Positions 17,493-25,768 of a stretch of 64,000 bases of DNA are shown here, in pieces. How positions within the stretch are numbered: the first letter of the stretch is position 1; the number at the start of each line of letters is the position of its first letter. The translations under genes and the position numbers were made by a program. The notes beneath the pieces were generated by a model. It saw only the letters and a program-made list of their open reading frames with translations, was not told the origin of the DNA and searched no databases. Origin of the DNA: Saccharicrinis carchari (GTDB lineage: Bacteria; Bacteroidota; Bacteroidia; Bacteroidales; Marinilabiliaceae); assembly GCF_900182605.1 (NCBI RefSeq), contig NZ_FXTB01000005.1, forward strand, positions 1 to 64,000. Reading direction: 5' to 3'.

Positions 17493-18266
17493 ATGCAAAT
17501 AATTATTTCCCCCGCCAAATCGCTGGATTTTGAAACAACTGTGCCCTATCCGGGGCACAGTGATTTTAGATTCACCGAGGAACCGCAAAAACTGGTGGAT
17601 AAACTAAACACCTACTCGACAAATAAGTTGGCCAGGCTTATGAAGATAAGCGAAAAGCTGGCCGAATTAAATTTTATGCGCTTTAAAGAGTGGCATTACC
17701 CCTTCGATCCCGAAAAAGGCAAACAAGCGGTGTTTGCTTTTAAGGGAGATGTTTTTCAGGGTTTGGATGCCTATTCATTGACGGCGCAAGATGTTGACTA
17801 CATGCAGCAGAAATTACGGATATTGTCAGGACTATACGGATTGCTTCGCCCGCTTGATTTGATTTTGCCTTATCGGTTAGAGATGGGCACCAAATTGGGT
17901 GTAGGCCGTGCAAAGGACCTTTATGCTTTTTGGGGCAATAAAATTACTGATATGTTAAAGAGGGACATGGCCGATAACCATCACAGGGTGCTCATAAACC
18001 TGGCTTCAAATGAGTATTCTAAAGCCGTAGAGATGGCAAGTTTAGATGCAAAGGTGATTAGTCCTGTTTTTAAAGATGCCAAAAATGGGGAGTACAAATT
18101 AATTAGTTTTTATGCAAAAAAGGCTCGGGGGCTGATGACACGTTTTATCGTGCAAAACAAAATTGTGGATCCTGACCAGATCCTGGCATTCGATTTGGAC
18201 GGGTACTATTACAACAGCCAACTGTCTACAGAACTGAAGCCTGTATTTACACGCGATCATTCATGA
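17493..18266 (+). CDS. yaaA: Peroxide stress protein YaaA
   Basis: A 257-aa cytoplasmic protein of the UPF0246/DUF328 family, which lowers free iron and DNA damage during hydrogen peroxide stress in E. coli. The conserved opening is IISPAKSLDFE at 3-13. Other family landmarks are FKGDVFQGLDA near 84-94, ILSGLYGLLRPLD near 109-121, and NLASNEYSKAV near 169-179. The length is normal. It is 45 bases after the MBL gene in the same direction. Confidence 0.95.
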   Translation: MQIIISPAKSLDFETTVPYPGHSDFRFTEEPQKLVDKLNTYSTNKLARLMKISEKLAELNFMRFKEWHYPFDPEKGKQAVFAFKGDVFQGLDAYSLTAQDVDYMQQKLRILSGLYGLLRPLDLILPYRLEMGTKLGVGRAKDLYAFWGNKITDMLKRDMADNHHRVLINLASNEYSKAVEMASLDAKVISPVFKDAKNGEYKLISFYAKKARGLMTRFIVQNKIVDPDQILAFDLDGYYYNSQLSTELKPVFTRDHS

Positions 18267-18439
18267 CGCAAACCAGCCTGGTCAGGGCTATTGTCTGCAG
18301 TGCTATTCGTTTGATTGTTCATTGCTGACCTTTTATAGCCCTATCCAACTGATACGAGACTAAATCACTGCTGTAAGCGTTACAATTGTTTATTCTTATA
18401 AGCTCGGATAAAACTTACACTGCATACCAACAAAATTCT

Positions 18440-18447
18440 TACTTTTG
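18440..18447 (+). promoter_or_regulatory. -7 element of the DMT transporter gene
   Basis: TACTTTTG matches TAnnTTTG and is 18 bases before the ATG at 18466. It contains the upstream TTG at 18445, which therefore cannot be the start codon if this promoter is used. Confidence 0.6.
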
Positions 18448-18465
18448 TCGTCTAATTTTCCAAAG

Positions 18466-19425
18466 ATGTCAAAAACGAGTGTATTCTCGCGAACAAGTGT
18501 ATTTCCGGTAGTATATATAGTAATGTCCATGGTTTTTTGGGCACTATCGTTCGTGTGGATAAAAGTAGCCTACCAGTCGTTTGACCCCATAACCACTGTT
18601 TTGTTCAGGTTGATAATAAGTGCCGGTCTTTTATTTGGTTTTTTAACGATAACAAATAGGTTGAAAGCCATAAAAAAGGAAGATTATAAACCGATTTTGA
18701 TGCTTTCATTTTTTGAGCCTTTTTTATATTTTATGGGCGAGAGCTTTGGTGTAAAATTGGTGTCCAGCACACTGGCGGCCGTTATCGTATCTACCATTCC
18801 ATTGTTTGCCACACTGTTTGCTTTTTTGTTTTTAAAGGAGAAGGTTACTCCATTAGCCGTGTTGGGTATTGTTATCTCATTTTTTGGCGTAGGCATCATG
18901 ATATTCGAAAATGGTTTTGAGCTCAATGCCTCTCTGTTGGGCATCCTGCTTATGCTGGTGGCGGTGCTAAGTACCATTGGATATTCGTTAACACTTAAAA
19001 ATCTTTCACAAAAATATTCGGCAATCAATATTGTCGCGTATCAAAATTTTATTGGTATTTTCATGTTTGCACCATTCTTTTTTATATGGGAATACAAGGG
19101 CTTGATAAATACCAACATCACTGGAGATTCATGGATAGCGGTGTTTCAACTGGCAGTGTTTGCCTCGTCGCTGGCCTTTATTTTTTTTACCAAGGCCATT
19201 AAGTTTTTGGGAGTGGCCAAAACCAATATGTTCACCAACCTTATTCCGGTGTTTACGGCTTTATTTGCCTGGTGGATTATAGGGGATGCCATTGATACGC
19301 AGAAAGCCATGGGTATTGCAACAGTGGTGATGGGATTATTTGTGTCGCAGATTAAAAAAAGAAATAATGGAGCTCGATTTAGAAAGATACCAACAGTTAG
19401 CCAACAACAAAGCCAGGGAGAATAA
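18466..19425 (+). CDS. EamA/DMT-family transporter
   Basis: A 319-aa inner-membrane protein with ten predicted helices in two EamA repeats. The first is near residues 13-140 (PVVYIVMSMVFWALSFVWIK, with the family's first-helix FW and FVWIK features). The second is near 155-290 and ends in the VMGLFVSQ helix. The family exports small metabolites such as amino acids or nucleobases; the substrate here is not evident. The start ATG 18466 is supported by a -7 element covering the alternative TTG at 18445. The final 59 bases overlap the next gene in another frame, giving this protein a polar tail (SQQQSQGE). Confidence 0.88.
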   Translation: MSKTSVFSRTSVFPVVYIVMSMVFWALSFVWIKVAYQSFDPITTVLFRLIISAGLLFGFLTITNRLKAIKKEDYKPILMLSFFEPFLYFMGESFGVKLVSSTLAAVIVSTIPLFATLFAFLFLKEKVTPLAVLGIVISFFGVGIMIFENGFELNASLLGILLMLVAVLSTIGYSLTLKNLSQKYSAINIVAYQNFIGIFMFAPFFFIWEYKGLINTNITGDSWIAVFQLAVFASSLAFIFFTKAIKFLGVAKTNMFTNLIPVFTALFAWWIIGDAIDTQKAMGIATVVMGLFVSQIKKRNNGARFRKIPTVSQQQSQGE

Positions 19426-19855
19426 AACTTTTGTTACTCGACTGAGGAAAAAGAAGCCCAAAACCCTGGATCATGTCGTTTATGCTGCACACGTAAAAGC
19501 CTTTGAAAAAATAAATTGCCTCAACTGTGCCAATTGCTGTAAGTCCATCAGCCCCATTGTTATCGATAGGGATATAGATCGGATAGCCAAACGCTTAAAA
19601 ATGAAGCGACCCGAGCTGATTGACATGTATTTTGAAATAGACGAAGACGAGGATTATGTGTTTAAGCAAAGCCCCTGTCCTTTTTTAATGCCCGACAATT
19701 ACTGCATGATATACGAAGTGCGACCGCGCGCCTGCCGCGAATATCCCCATACCGACCGCAAGCGCTTTTACCAGCTTTTAAACCTAAGTTACCGGAACGC
19801 CTTTGTATGTCCGGCGGTTTACGAAGTGCTGGAGACCTTAAAGCAGGAGTATTAA
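19367..19855 (+). CDS. YkgJ-family cysteine cluster protein
   Basis: A 162-aa cytoplasmic protein of the UPF0153/Zn-Fe chelating family. The first cluster is CLNCANCCK near 45-53. Later cysteines occur in SPCPFL, NYCMIYEVRPRACREYP and FVCPAVYE. These conserved cysteines bind metal, perhaps an iron-sulfur cluster; the function is unknown. The start is the ATG at 19367, inside the end of the EamA transporter gene. An earlier start at 19340 would add nine residues and lengthen the overlap. The 59-base overlap suggests translational coupling with the transporter. Confidence 0.85.
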   Translation: MELDLERYQQLANNKARENKTFVTRLRKKKPKTLDHVVYAAHVKAFEKINCLNCANCCKSISPIVIDRDIDRIAKRLKMKRPELIDMYFEIDEDEDYVFKQSPCPFLMPDNYCMIYEVRPRACREYPHTDRKRFYQLLNLSYRNAFVCPAVYEVLETLKQEY

Positions 19856-20040
19856 AAAGAAAAAGTAGCTCCGTCTACATCTCTGCCAAGGCAACCTGAA
19901 AAATGCACGCATTTTTTATTTTTCGTATCATTGGTGTAAAGCTGTAAAAGTTTTCTTATAACCACCACTTATACACACATAATCTCTGCGCTCATCATCC
20001 CTAATCTTCCGTTGATAAACGATATTGTGCACTAAAACTT

Positions 20041-20048
20041 TATATTTG
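20041..20048 (+). promoter_or_regulatory. -7 element of the porQ operon
   Basis: TATATTTG matches TAnnTTTG exactly, 35 bases before the porQ ATG. Candidate TTG words upstream are at spacings of 13 and 26, so the -33 element is unclear. Confidence 0.55.
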
Positions 20049-20083
20049 TAGTTTAAAGGATAGTTAAAGAATAAGATAACTGT

Positions 20084-21109
20084 ATGCAAAAGTATTTATA
20101 TATGGCATTGTTGGTAGCTACAGTACAAACCATCAGTGCCCAACGCGGAGGAGAGAACACCTACGACTTTTTAAACCTGACCAACTCGGCTCGGGTGGCC
20201 GCTTTAGGTGGAGCTAACGTGTCAATTGCCGATAGCGACATGAATTTAGCCTATCACAACCCCGCACTATTGCAAAAGGAGATGGACAATGCGCTGGTGC
20301 TTAATTTTGTACCTTACATGTCCAGTATAAACTACGGATATGTTGGCTATGCCAGACACTTTGACAATATTGGATCGTTTAGTTTTGGGGTGCACAATAT
20401 TAATTACGGCGATTTTGAGCACACCAATGATATTGGAGAGAACATGGGTGTAGTTACCGCTGCCGAATATTCTTTTAATCTGACCTACGCCCGTCAATTG
20501 TCGCCGCGTTTATCCATGGGGCTTACTGCCAAACCTATTTACTCTAAGTTCGATGTATATACCTCTTTTGGATTGGCCGCTGATTTTGGGGTTAATTATT
20601 ACCATGCCGAAAGTAATTTCTCGATGGGCATAGTACTAAAAAATGTAGGTTCGCAAATTTCATCGTATAACGATGTGCACGAAACGATGCCTTCGGATTT
20701 GCAGATAGGTTTTAGTAAAAGCTTGGCACATGCCCCTTTCCGTTTTTCCCTGACAGCTCAAAATCTTTTAAACTGGGATCTTACTTACAAACTTTACGAT
20801 GCGCAGAATACCAGTAGTTCTGCCCTGGGCGAGGAATCCACCGAAAGTGGATTTGGCGATAAGCTGATGCGGCATATGGTGGTGGGTGTAGAGTTTATGC
20901 CGTCTAAAAGTTTTCATGTAGATTTTGGATACAACCACCGCAGACGGAAAGAGTTGGGATATGCAGAACGCATGTCGACAGCCGGATTTTCGTGGGGGTT
21001 TGGATTTAAGGTGTATAAATTTTTATTTTCATATGGATCGGCCCGATATCATCTGGGCGGTTCGTCTAACCACTTTTCAATAGCTACTAACTTTTCCAGC
21101 TTTAAGTAA
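20084..21109 (+). CDS. porQ: Type IX secretion system protein PorQ
   Basis: A 341-aa outer-membrane beta-barrel of the FadL-like superfamily. The signal peptide is cleaved after about residue 19 (SAQ). The N-terminal family motif YDFLNLTNSARVAALGG at about 26-42 is the typical PorQ/PorV-family hatch. The protein ends in a barrel strand. In Porphyromonas PorQ works with PorZ at the cell surface in attaching A-LPS to T9SS cargo. Gene order porQ-cmk-ispH matches that seen in other Bacteroidota, which supports the call. It has its own -7 element. Confidence 0.9.
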   Translation: MQKYLYMALLVATVQTISAQRGGENTYDFLNLTNSARVAALGGANVSIADSDMNLAYHNPALLQKEMDNALVLNFVPYMSSINYGYVGYARHFDNIGSFSFGVHNINYGDFEHTNDIGENMGVVTAAEYSFNLTYARQLSPRLSMGLTAKPIYSKFDVYTSFGLAADFGVNYYHAESNFSMGIVLKNVGSQISSYNDVHETMPSDLQIGFSKSLAHAPFRFSLTAQNLLNWDLTYKLYDAQNTSSSALGEESTESGFGDKLMRHMVVGVEFMPSKSFHVDFGYNHRRRKELGYAERMSTAGFSWGFGFKVYKFLFSYGSARYHLGGSSNHFSIATNFSSFK

Positions 21110-21122
21110 AGTTCTTTCTTTG

Positions 21123-21130
21123 TATTTTTG
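21123..21130 (+). promoter_or_regulatory. -7 element upstream of cmk
   Basis: TATTTTTG matches TAnnTTTG, 19 bases before the cmk start. A -33 element is not evident. It may be an internal promoter between porQ and cmk. Confidence 0.5.
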
Positions 21131-21149
21131 TACGCTCAAATAATGTAAA

Positions 21150-21854
21150 ATGACAAAAGTAAATACCAAATTGATTATTGCCATCGACGGTTATTCATCG
21201 TGTGGTAAAAGTACAGTGGCCAAGGATTTAGCCAAGCTGCTGAATATTGTTTTTATCGATTCCGGAGCGATGTATCGTTGCGTAACGTTATACGCGCTGC
21301 AAAATGGAATTATAAAAAATGGCATTATCGATGAGGATTTATTAATAGAAGCCTTACATCATATTCAAATATCATTTAAGTTCGATGCCCAAAGCAAAAC
21401 CAACCAAACTTACCTGAATGGTAAGTTGGTGGAAAACGAAATAAGAGGACCCGAAGTGAGCGATAATGTAAGCCAGATTAGTGCCATCGCTTTTGTACGT
21501 AAAAAGATGGTGGAGCTGCAGCAGGCTATGGGGCAAACTCAGAGTATAGTGATGGACGGACGAGATATAGGCACCGTGGTGTTTCCTCATGCCGATTTAA
21601 AACTATTTATGACCGCATCACCCGAAATTAGGGCACAACGACGTTTTAAAGAGTATCAGGAAAAAAAGCAAAACATCCCCTTTGAAGAGGTACTCAAAAA
21701 TGTTGAAAAACGTGATCATATGGATGAAACCCGCGAAGAAAGCCCATTGAAGAGAGCCGATGATGCCCTGGTGCTCGACAATAGTGAATTGACTAAACAG
21801 GAACAATTAGACTTTATCGTGGATCAACTTAGAGTGCGTAAGTTGATTGACTGA
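21150..21854 (+). CDS. cmk: Cytidylate kinase
   Basis: A 234-aa enzyme phosphorylating CMP and dCMP with ATP. The phosphate loop GYSSCGKST is at about 14-22. The NMP-binding segment contains DSGAMYR near 37-43, followed by the family's ISAIAFVR segment and the MDGRDIGTVVFPHADLK region near 134-150. The lid contains RAQRRFKEYQ. The length is normal. It is 40 bases after porQ and part of the conserved porQ-cmk-ispH run. Confidence 0.96.
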   Translation: MTKVNTKLIIAIDGYSSCGKSTVAKDLAKLLNIVFIDSGAMYRCVTLYALQNGIIKNGIIDEDLLIEALHHIQISFKFDAQSKTNQTYLNGKLVENEIRGPEVSDNVSQISAIAFVRKKMVELQQAMGQTQSIVMDGRDIGTVVFPHADLKLFMTASPEIRAQRRFKEYQEKKQNIPFEEVLKNVEKRDHMDETREESPLKRADDALVLDNSELTKQEQLDFIVDQLRVRKLID

Positions 21855-21940
21855 TGGTAAAGGTTAATGAACAGCTATAAGCTTAGTAATTTGCAGATGC
21901 GAAATTAAATTATAAACACTGAAAAAAAACAATTCAAACA

Positions 21941-22855
21941 ATGTCTTCAGTACTTATAGAAATAGATCCTGCCTCAGGGTTTTGCTTTGGGGTGGTAAAA
22001 GCCGTGGAGAAAGCCGAAGCCCATTTAAAGCCGGGCTCCCAGCAAACCGGAGGCGACCGAAAGGAAAACGAGAAACTGTATTCGTTGGGGGATATTGTGC
22101 ACAATGATATGGAGGTGAATCGACTGAGCGATAAGGGTTTGGATTCGATATCGAACGACGATCTATCCAGCTTGGATAATAAAAAAATATTAATACGGGC
22201 TCACGGCGAGCCCCCCTCTACCTATCAAAAAGCAAAGGAGAAAGGACATACACTGATTGATGCCACTTGTCCTGTGGTGTTGAAACTGCAGCAAAGGATA
22301 AAAAATTCGTGGCTTAGCTTAAAAGATAAAAATGGGCAGCTGGTTATTTACGGCAGACATGGACATGCCGAAGTGGTGGGGCTAACAGGTCAAACCAATA
22401 ACGAAGCTATTGTAGTGGAATCTATGGAAGAGGCAAAAAAAATAGACTTAGGACGACCGATTCATTTTTACGCCCAGACCACTAAGGGTATTGAGGAGTT
22501 CGACCGTATAGCGGCCTTCTTTAAAGAAAATATACAGCCTGGTGTGGAGTGTAAAGCTTTTGATACAATTTGCCGTCAAGTGGCAGGGCGATTACCAAAA
22601 ATTATGCGTTTCGCCAAAAGTCACGATGTAATGGTGTTTGTTGCCGGGCAAAAGAGCAGCAATGCAAAAATGCTGTTTGCCAAATGCCAGGCAGCCAATC
22701 CGCGTTCGTACATGGTAAGTAATGCCACCGAGTTGATGAAGGATTGGTTTAAAGAACCACTGGGTTCTGTTGGAGTTAGCGGAGCTACTTCTACACCCCC
22801 CTGGCTGATGGAGCAGGTAGCACAACAGATAGGATTAATAACAAAAGACAAATAA
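21941..22855 (+). CDS. ispH: 4-hydroxy-3-methylbut-2-enyl diphosphate reductase
   Basis: A 304-aa [4Fe-4S] enzyme for the last step of the MEP isoprenoid pathway, making IPP and DMAPP. Three cluster cysteines are in GFCFGVVKAV near 12-21, DATCPVVLKL near 107-116, and DTICRQVAGR near 207-216. Active-site motifs RAHGEPPSTY near 86-95 and the SGATSTPPWL run near 284-293 are intact. The length is normal. It lies between cmk and pfkA, with pfkA starting six bases after its stop. Confidence 0.97.
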   Translation: MSSVLIEIDPASGFCFGVVKAVEKAEAHLKPGSQQTGGDRKENEKLYSLGDIVHNDMEVNRLSDKGLDSISNDDLSSLDNKKILIRAHGEPPSTYQKAKEKGHTLIDATCPVVLKLQQRIKNSWLSLKDKNGQLVIYGRHGHAEVVGLTGQTNNEAIVVESMEEAKKIDLGRPIHFYAQTTKGIEEFDRIAAFFKENIQPGVECKAFDTICRQVAGRLPKIMRFAKSHDVMVFVAGQKSSNAKMLFAKCQAANPRSYMVSNATELMKDWFKEPLGSVGVSGATSTPPWLMEQVAQQIGLITKDK

Positions 22856-22860
22856 ATTAT

Positions 22861-23844
22861 ATGGGACGACTAAAAAAAGTAGGCATATTGACCTCGGGGG
22901 GAGATGCACCCGGAATGAATGCCGCCATACGCGCCGTTGTTAGAGCTGCTATTTGCAGCAACATGGAAGTAGTGGGCATTATGCAAGGTTTTCATGGTAT
23001 GATAAATAACATCGTAGAGCCAATGAATTCCAGGTCTGTAAGCAACATTATACATAAAGGAGGAACGATATTAAAGTCGGCACGCAGTCAGGAGTTTAGA
23101 ACACCCGAAGGGCGTAAGCAGGCTTTTGATAATTTAGTTGAGAACGGCATTGACTCTCTGGTGGTTATTGGAGGAGATGGCACTTTTAACGGAGCACGAA
23201 TTTTTAGTAGCGAATGTAATATCCCTATTGTAGGCATACCGGGTACTATTGATAATGATTTGTACGGAACAGATTATACCATTGGCTACGATACAGCCTT
23301 GAATACTGTAGTGGAGGCGGTGGATAAAATCAGGGATACAGCTCACGCACATAGTCGCATATTTTTTGTGGAAGTGATGGGGCGCGATGCTGGCTTTTTA
23401 GCATTGCGAAGTGGCATCGCCTCAGGTGCCGAGGCTATACTCGTGCCCGAAATAGATATGGACTATAAACAACTGTACGAATACCTGGAAAAAGGTCATA
23501 ATAAGGATAAAAGCAGTAGTATTGTGATAGTGGCGGAAGGTGAAAAAATTAATGGTGGCGCCATCATGTTGTCCGAAAAAATAAAAAAGGAATACCCCTC
23601 ATTCGATCCGCGCGTTACTATTTTGGGTCACATACAGCGCGGAGGCTCCCCTTCTGCTTTCGATAGGGTTACGGCCAGCCGCATGGGGGTGTCAGCTATT
23701 GAAGCGCTCAACGATGGACAGCGTAATGTGATGCTTGGTTTGGTGAATAAGGAAATCACGCTGATACCTTTCAATCAGGCACTAAAACATAAAAAGCAAT
23801 TGAATCCCGGACTTTTAGAACTTACCAGGGTATTATCCATATAA
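22861..23844 (+). CDS. pfkA: ATP-dependent 6-phosphofructokinase
   Basis: A 327-aa glycolytic enzyme. The N-terminal loop LTSGGDAPGMNAAIR is at about 10-24. The GGDGT motif near 102-106 has glycine where PPi-dependent enzymes have aspartate, and PGTIDND near 124-130 has glycine where they have lysine; both indicate ATP use. The substrate-binding EVMGRDAGFLALRSG segment follows near 165-179. Near 257-263, GHIQRGG marks the allosteric/substrate interface. The length is that of a bacterial PfkA subunit. It is tightly linked to ispH. Confidence 0.97.
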   Translation: MGRLKKVGILTSGGDAPGMNAAIRAVVRAAICSNMEVVGIMQGFHGMINNIVEPMNSRSVSNIIHKGGTILKSARSQEFRTPEGRKQAFDNLVENGIDSLVVIGGDGTFNGARIFSSECNIPIVGIPGTIDNDLYGTDYTIGYDTALNTVVEAVDKIRDTAHAHSRIFFVEVMGRDAGFLALRSGIASGAEAILVPEIDMDYKQLYEYLEKGHNKDKSSSIVIVAEGEKINGGAIMLSEKIKKEYPSFDPRVTILGHIQRGGSPSAFDRVTASRMGVSAIEALNDGQRNVMLGLVNKEITLIPFNQALKHKKQLNPGLLELTRVLSI

Positions 23845-23956
23845 TAATAGTCGGCAAAATTCTAAAAAATTTAAACATATTTTGCGTAAATAACCTATGG
23901 CCAAGATGCAGACAGCAATTATACAAGGGAAACTTTGCCGAAAACAAGAGGCATTT

Positions 23957-24245
23957 TTATAATCCTGCCTCTTGGTCAAAATAGTTTCTAAAGTGACTTT
24001 TTATATTTTCTTTAACTTGTTCCCAACTCAAATCCTGCAACATTTTTGGCATATACGAATTAGCTGCAATGTCAATGGAAAATAGACCAAATATTACATC
24101 TTTAGGGTCAAGGTAAGGATGCTTTAGCCGAAAGTGCTCCCGCATCTACCTTTATGATTAAGTATTGGGTATTATGCTCCCAGCCATTCGTATGAAAGTC
24201 AATATCCCAAAATGCTCTTTTGGAAACATAGGGTATTTTTGAAAT
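23957..24245 (-). pseudogene. Decayed DUF6922 / AbiEii-type toxin-antitoxin remnant
   Basis: Two fragments lie in different frames. 24245-24147 reads ISKIPYVSKRAFWDIDF and on to YLIIKV, which matches the start of DUF6922 proteins (SKRAFWDVDF...VIEKV pattern). 24145-23957 reads FRLKHPYLDPKDVIFG and then MPKMLQDLSWEQVKENI to a stop. That matches the C-terminal end of AbiEii-type nucleotidyltransferases (the ...DAE...MPxML...WEEVKxFF pattern). About 250 residues normally between these parts are missing, and the frames do not join. I infer an internal deletion of a two-gene module. The assignments come from remembered family patterns, not a search. Confidence 0.5.
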
Positions 24246-24372
24246 ACTTGAATTGGTTCTATGCGTATGGCTTTTGCAGCCGCCAATAGTGATCAGAAAT
24301 ACCGATTCGCAAAGTGTTTGTCTCACAATTATACGGAGTCCGATGGAATACCTTATTCGCAAGAAATGCCCC

Positions 24373-25458
24373 CTACTCTTTCCGATTTAAAAAATGTTTC
24401 GAATCGCCCCACTCACCAAGTCCCACCTCGCGGCCGGCCATTTCAATCCTTAGGGATAGGCAGTCGCCACAATCATCTGCACCTTCATCAATACAGGGTT
24501 TGTTTTGATAAAGCTGATAATCTTTGCGATGGGTGCTGGGCGTGATGTTGGGCATGATGACGTTGGCACCCACACGCAATGCCTTTTCGCGACCCATGGG
24601 GTCGATGGCTTGCAGAGCCGTGGCAGCAGCAATGTTAATATCTTTCATTAAAATACGCAGCACAGCTATCATGTTCAGGGTTACCGAAAATCGGGTCTTT
24701 ATTGGCCATAGTATATCTTTGTTTTCAAACAAGGGCGTATCATGATGCTCAACATAGGGCCCCATGCCGCACATGTCGATATCCATCTTTTTCATAAACA
24801 GCAGGTCGTTGGCCAAATCCGCATAGGTTTGCCAGGGAAGCCCTACCATTACACCCGTTCCGGTCTGATAGCCTATTTCCTTTATGGCGTTCAGGCAGCG
24901 TAACCTGTTTTCAAAATCATGCTCGTCGTCTTCGGGATGAATTTGCTTGTAAAGCACTTCGTTGGTTGTTTCTATGCGCAACAGATAGCGATGAGCACCA
25001 CTCCGGAACCATCTGCGGTAGGTTTCGTCGCTCTGCTCGCCTAAGGAAATGGTAATGCCTATTTCGTTGTGGGTTATTTCCTTTATTTTTTGCAAGAGTT
25101 CATCCACCCTTTCAATAAAGTGCTGGTCGCTGCGCTCACCCGATTGAAGTACCAGCGAAGCATATTTATTTTCATGGGCAAATCGAGCCGCTGCAATAAT
25201 CTCTTCATCGTTAAGGTTATAACGGTCCACTTTTTTATTGTCCTTACGAATACCACAATAGTAGCAGTTTTTAGAGCATACATTGGAAAACTCAATTAAG
25301 CCGCGGAAAAAAACTTTTTTGCCCACATGCTTTAGTTGTACCTCTTGCGCCTTGGCAAACAACAACTTCTGTTCCTTTCCCTCGGCCTGTAAAAGAGCAA
25401 CTATATCTTTAAAATCGAATTCTTCTTTTTGAAGTATATTTTCGATGTTATCACGCAT
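24373..25458 (-). CDS. hydE: [FeFe]-hydrogenase H-cluster maturase HydE
   Basis: A 361-aa radical-SAM enzyme that helps build the dithiomethylamine-bridged diiron subcluster of [FeFe] hydrogenases. The radical-SAM cysteines are in CSKNCYYCGIR near 58-68. Family landmarks include LQSGERSDQHF near 107-117, the SLGEQSDE segment near 138-145, and GMGPYVEHHDTPL near 230-242. The C-terminal cysteine cluster, CIDEGADDCGDC, is retained. The ATG at 25458 fits better than the ATG at 25473, five codons upstream. It is a lone gene here: hydF, hydG and the hydrogenase itself are not in this window. Its substrate handling is as known for the family, not visible in the sequence. Confidence 0.92.
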   Translation of the reverse strand: MRDNIENILQKEEFDFKDIVALLQAEGKEQKLLFAKAQEVQLKHVGKKVFFRGLIEFSNVCSKNCYYCGIRKDNKKVDRYNLNDEEIIAAARFAHENKYASLVLQSGERSDQHFIERVDELLQKIKEITHNEIGITISLGEQSDETYRRWFRSGAHRYLLRIETTNEVLYKQIHPEDDEHDFENRLRCLNAIKEIGYQTGTGVMVGLPWQTYADLANDLLFMKKMDIDMCGMGPYVEHHDTPLFENKDILWPIKTRFSVTLNMIAVLRILMKDINIAAATALQAIDPMGREKALRVGANVIMPNITPSTHRKDYQLYQNKPCIDEGADDCGDCLSLRIEMAGREVGLGEWGDSKHFLNRKE

Positions 25459-25768
25459 AATGTTATGCCACATGTTTTTAGTTTAAACTATCAATTGCAA
25501 AAAAATCAGATTGAGCTATTCATAAATCATTACAAATATGATTAAAGTTCGGCTTAATCGGAATATGCATGAAGTTAAACTTTTGAAAAAATTTAGAGAG
25601 ATATAAATTGAAAGCCTGCCACCTACATGCTTAGTATGTGCTATAAATTATTTTAATGTTTAGAATAGGAATTAGCTTCGTATAAGCTGCATGTGATATA
25701 TTTCATTGTTATCCGGATAAAATATGATGAATTTTGAATTCAACCGGCAATGAATAATTTTACAGACT

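Noticed and set aside
25455-25468. Inverted repeat GCATAA-TG-TTATGC at the hydE start
   Set aside because: Half-site only six bases and no resemblance to a known operator; not enough to call.
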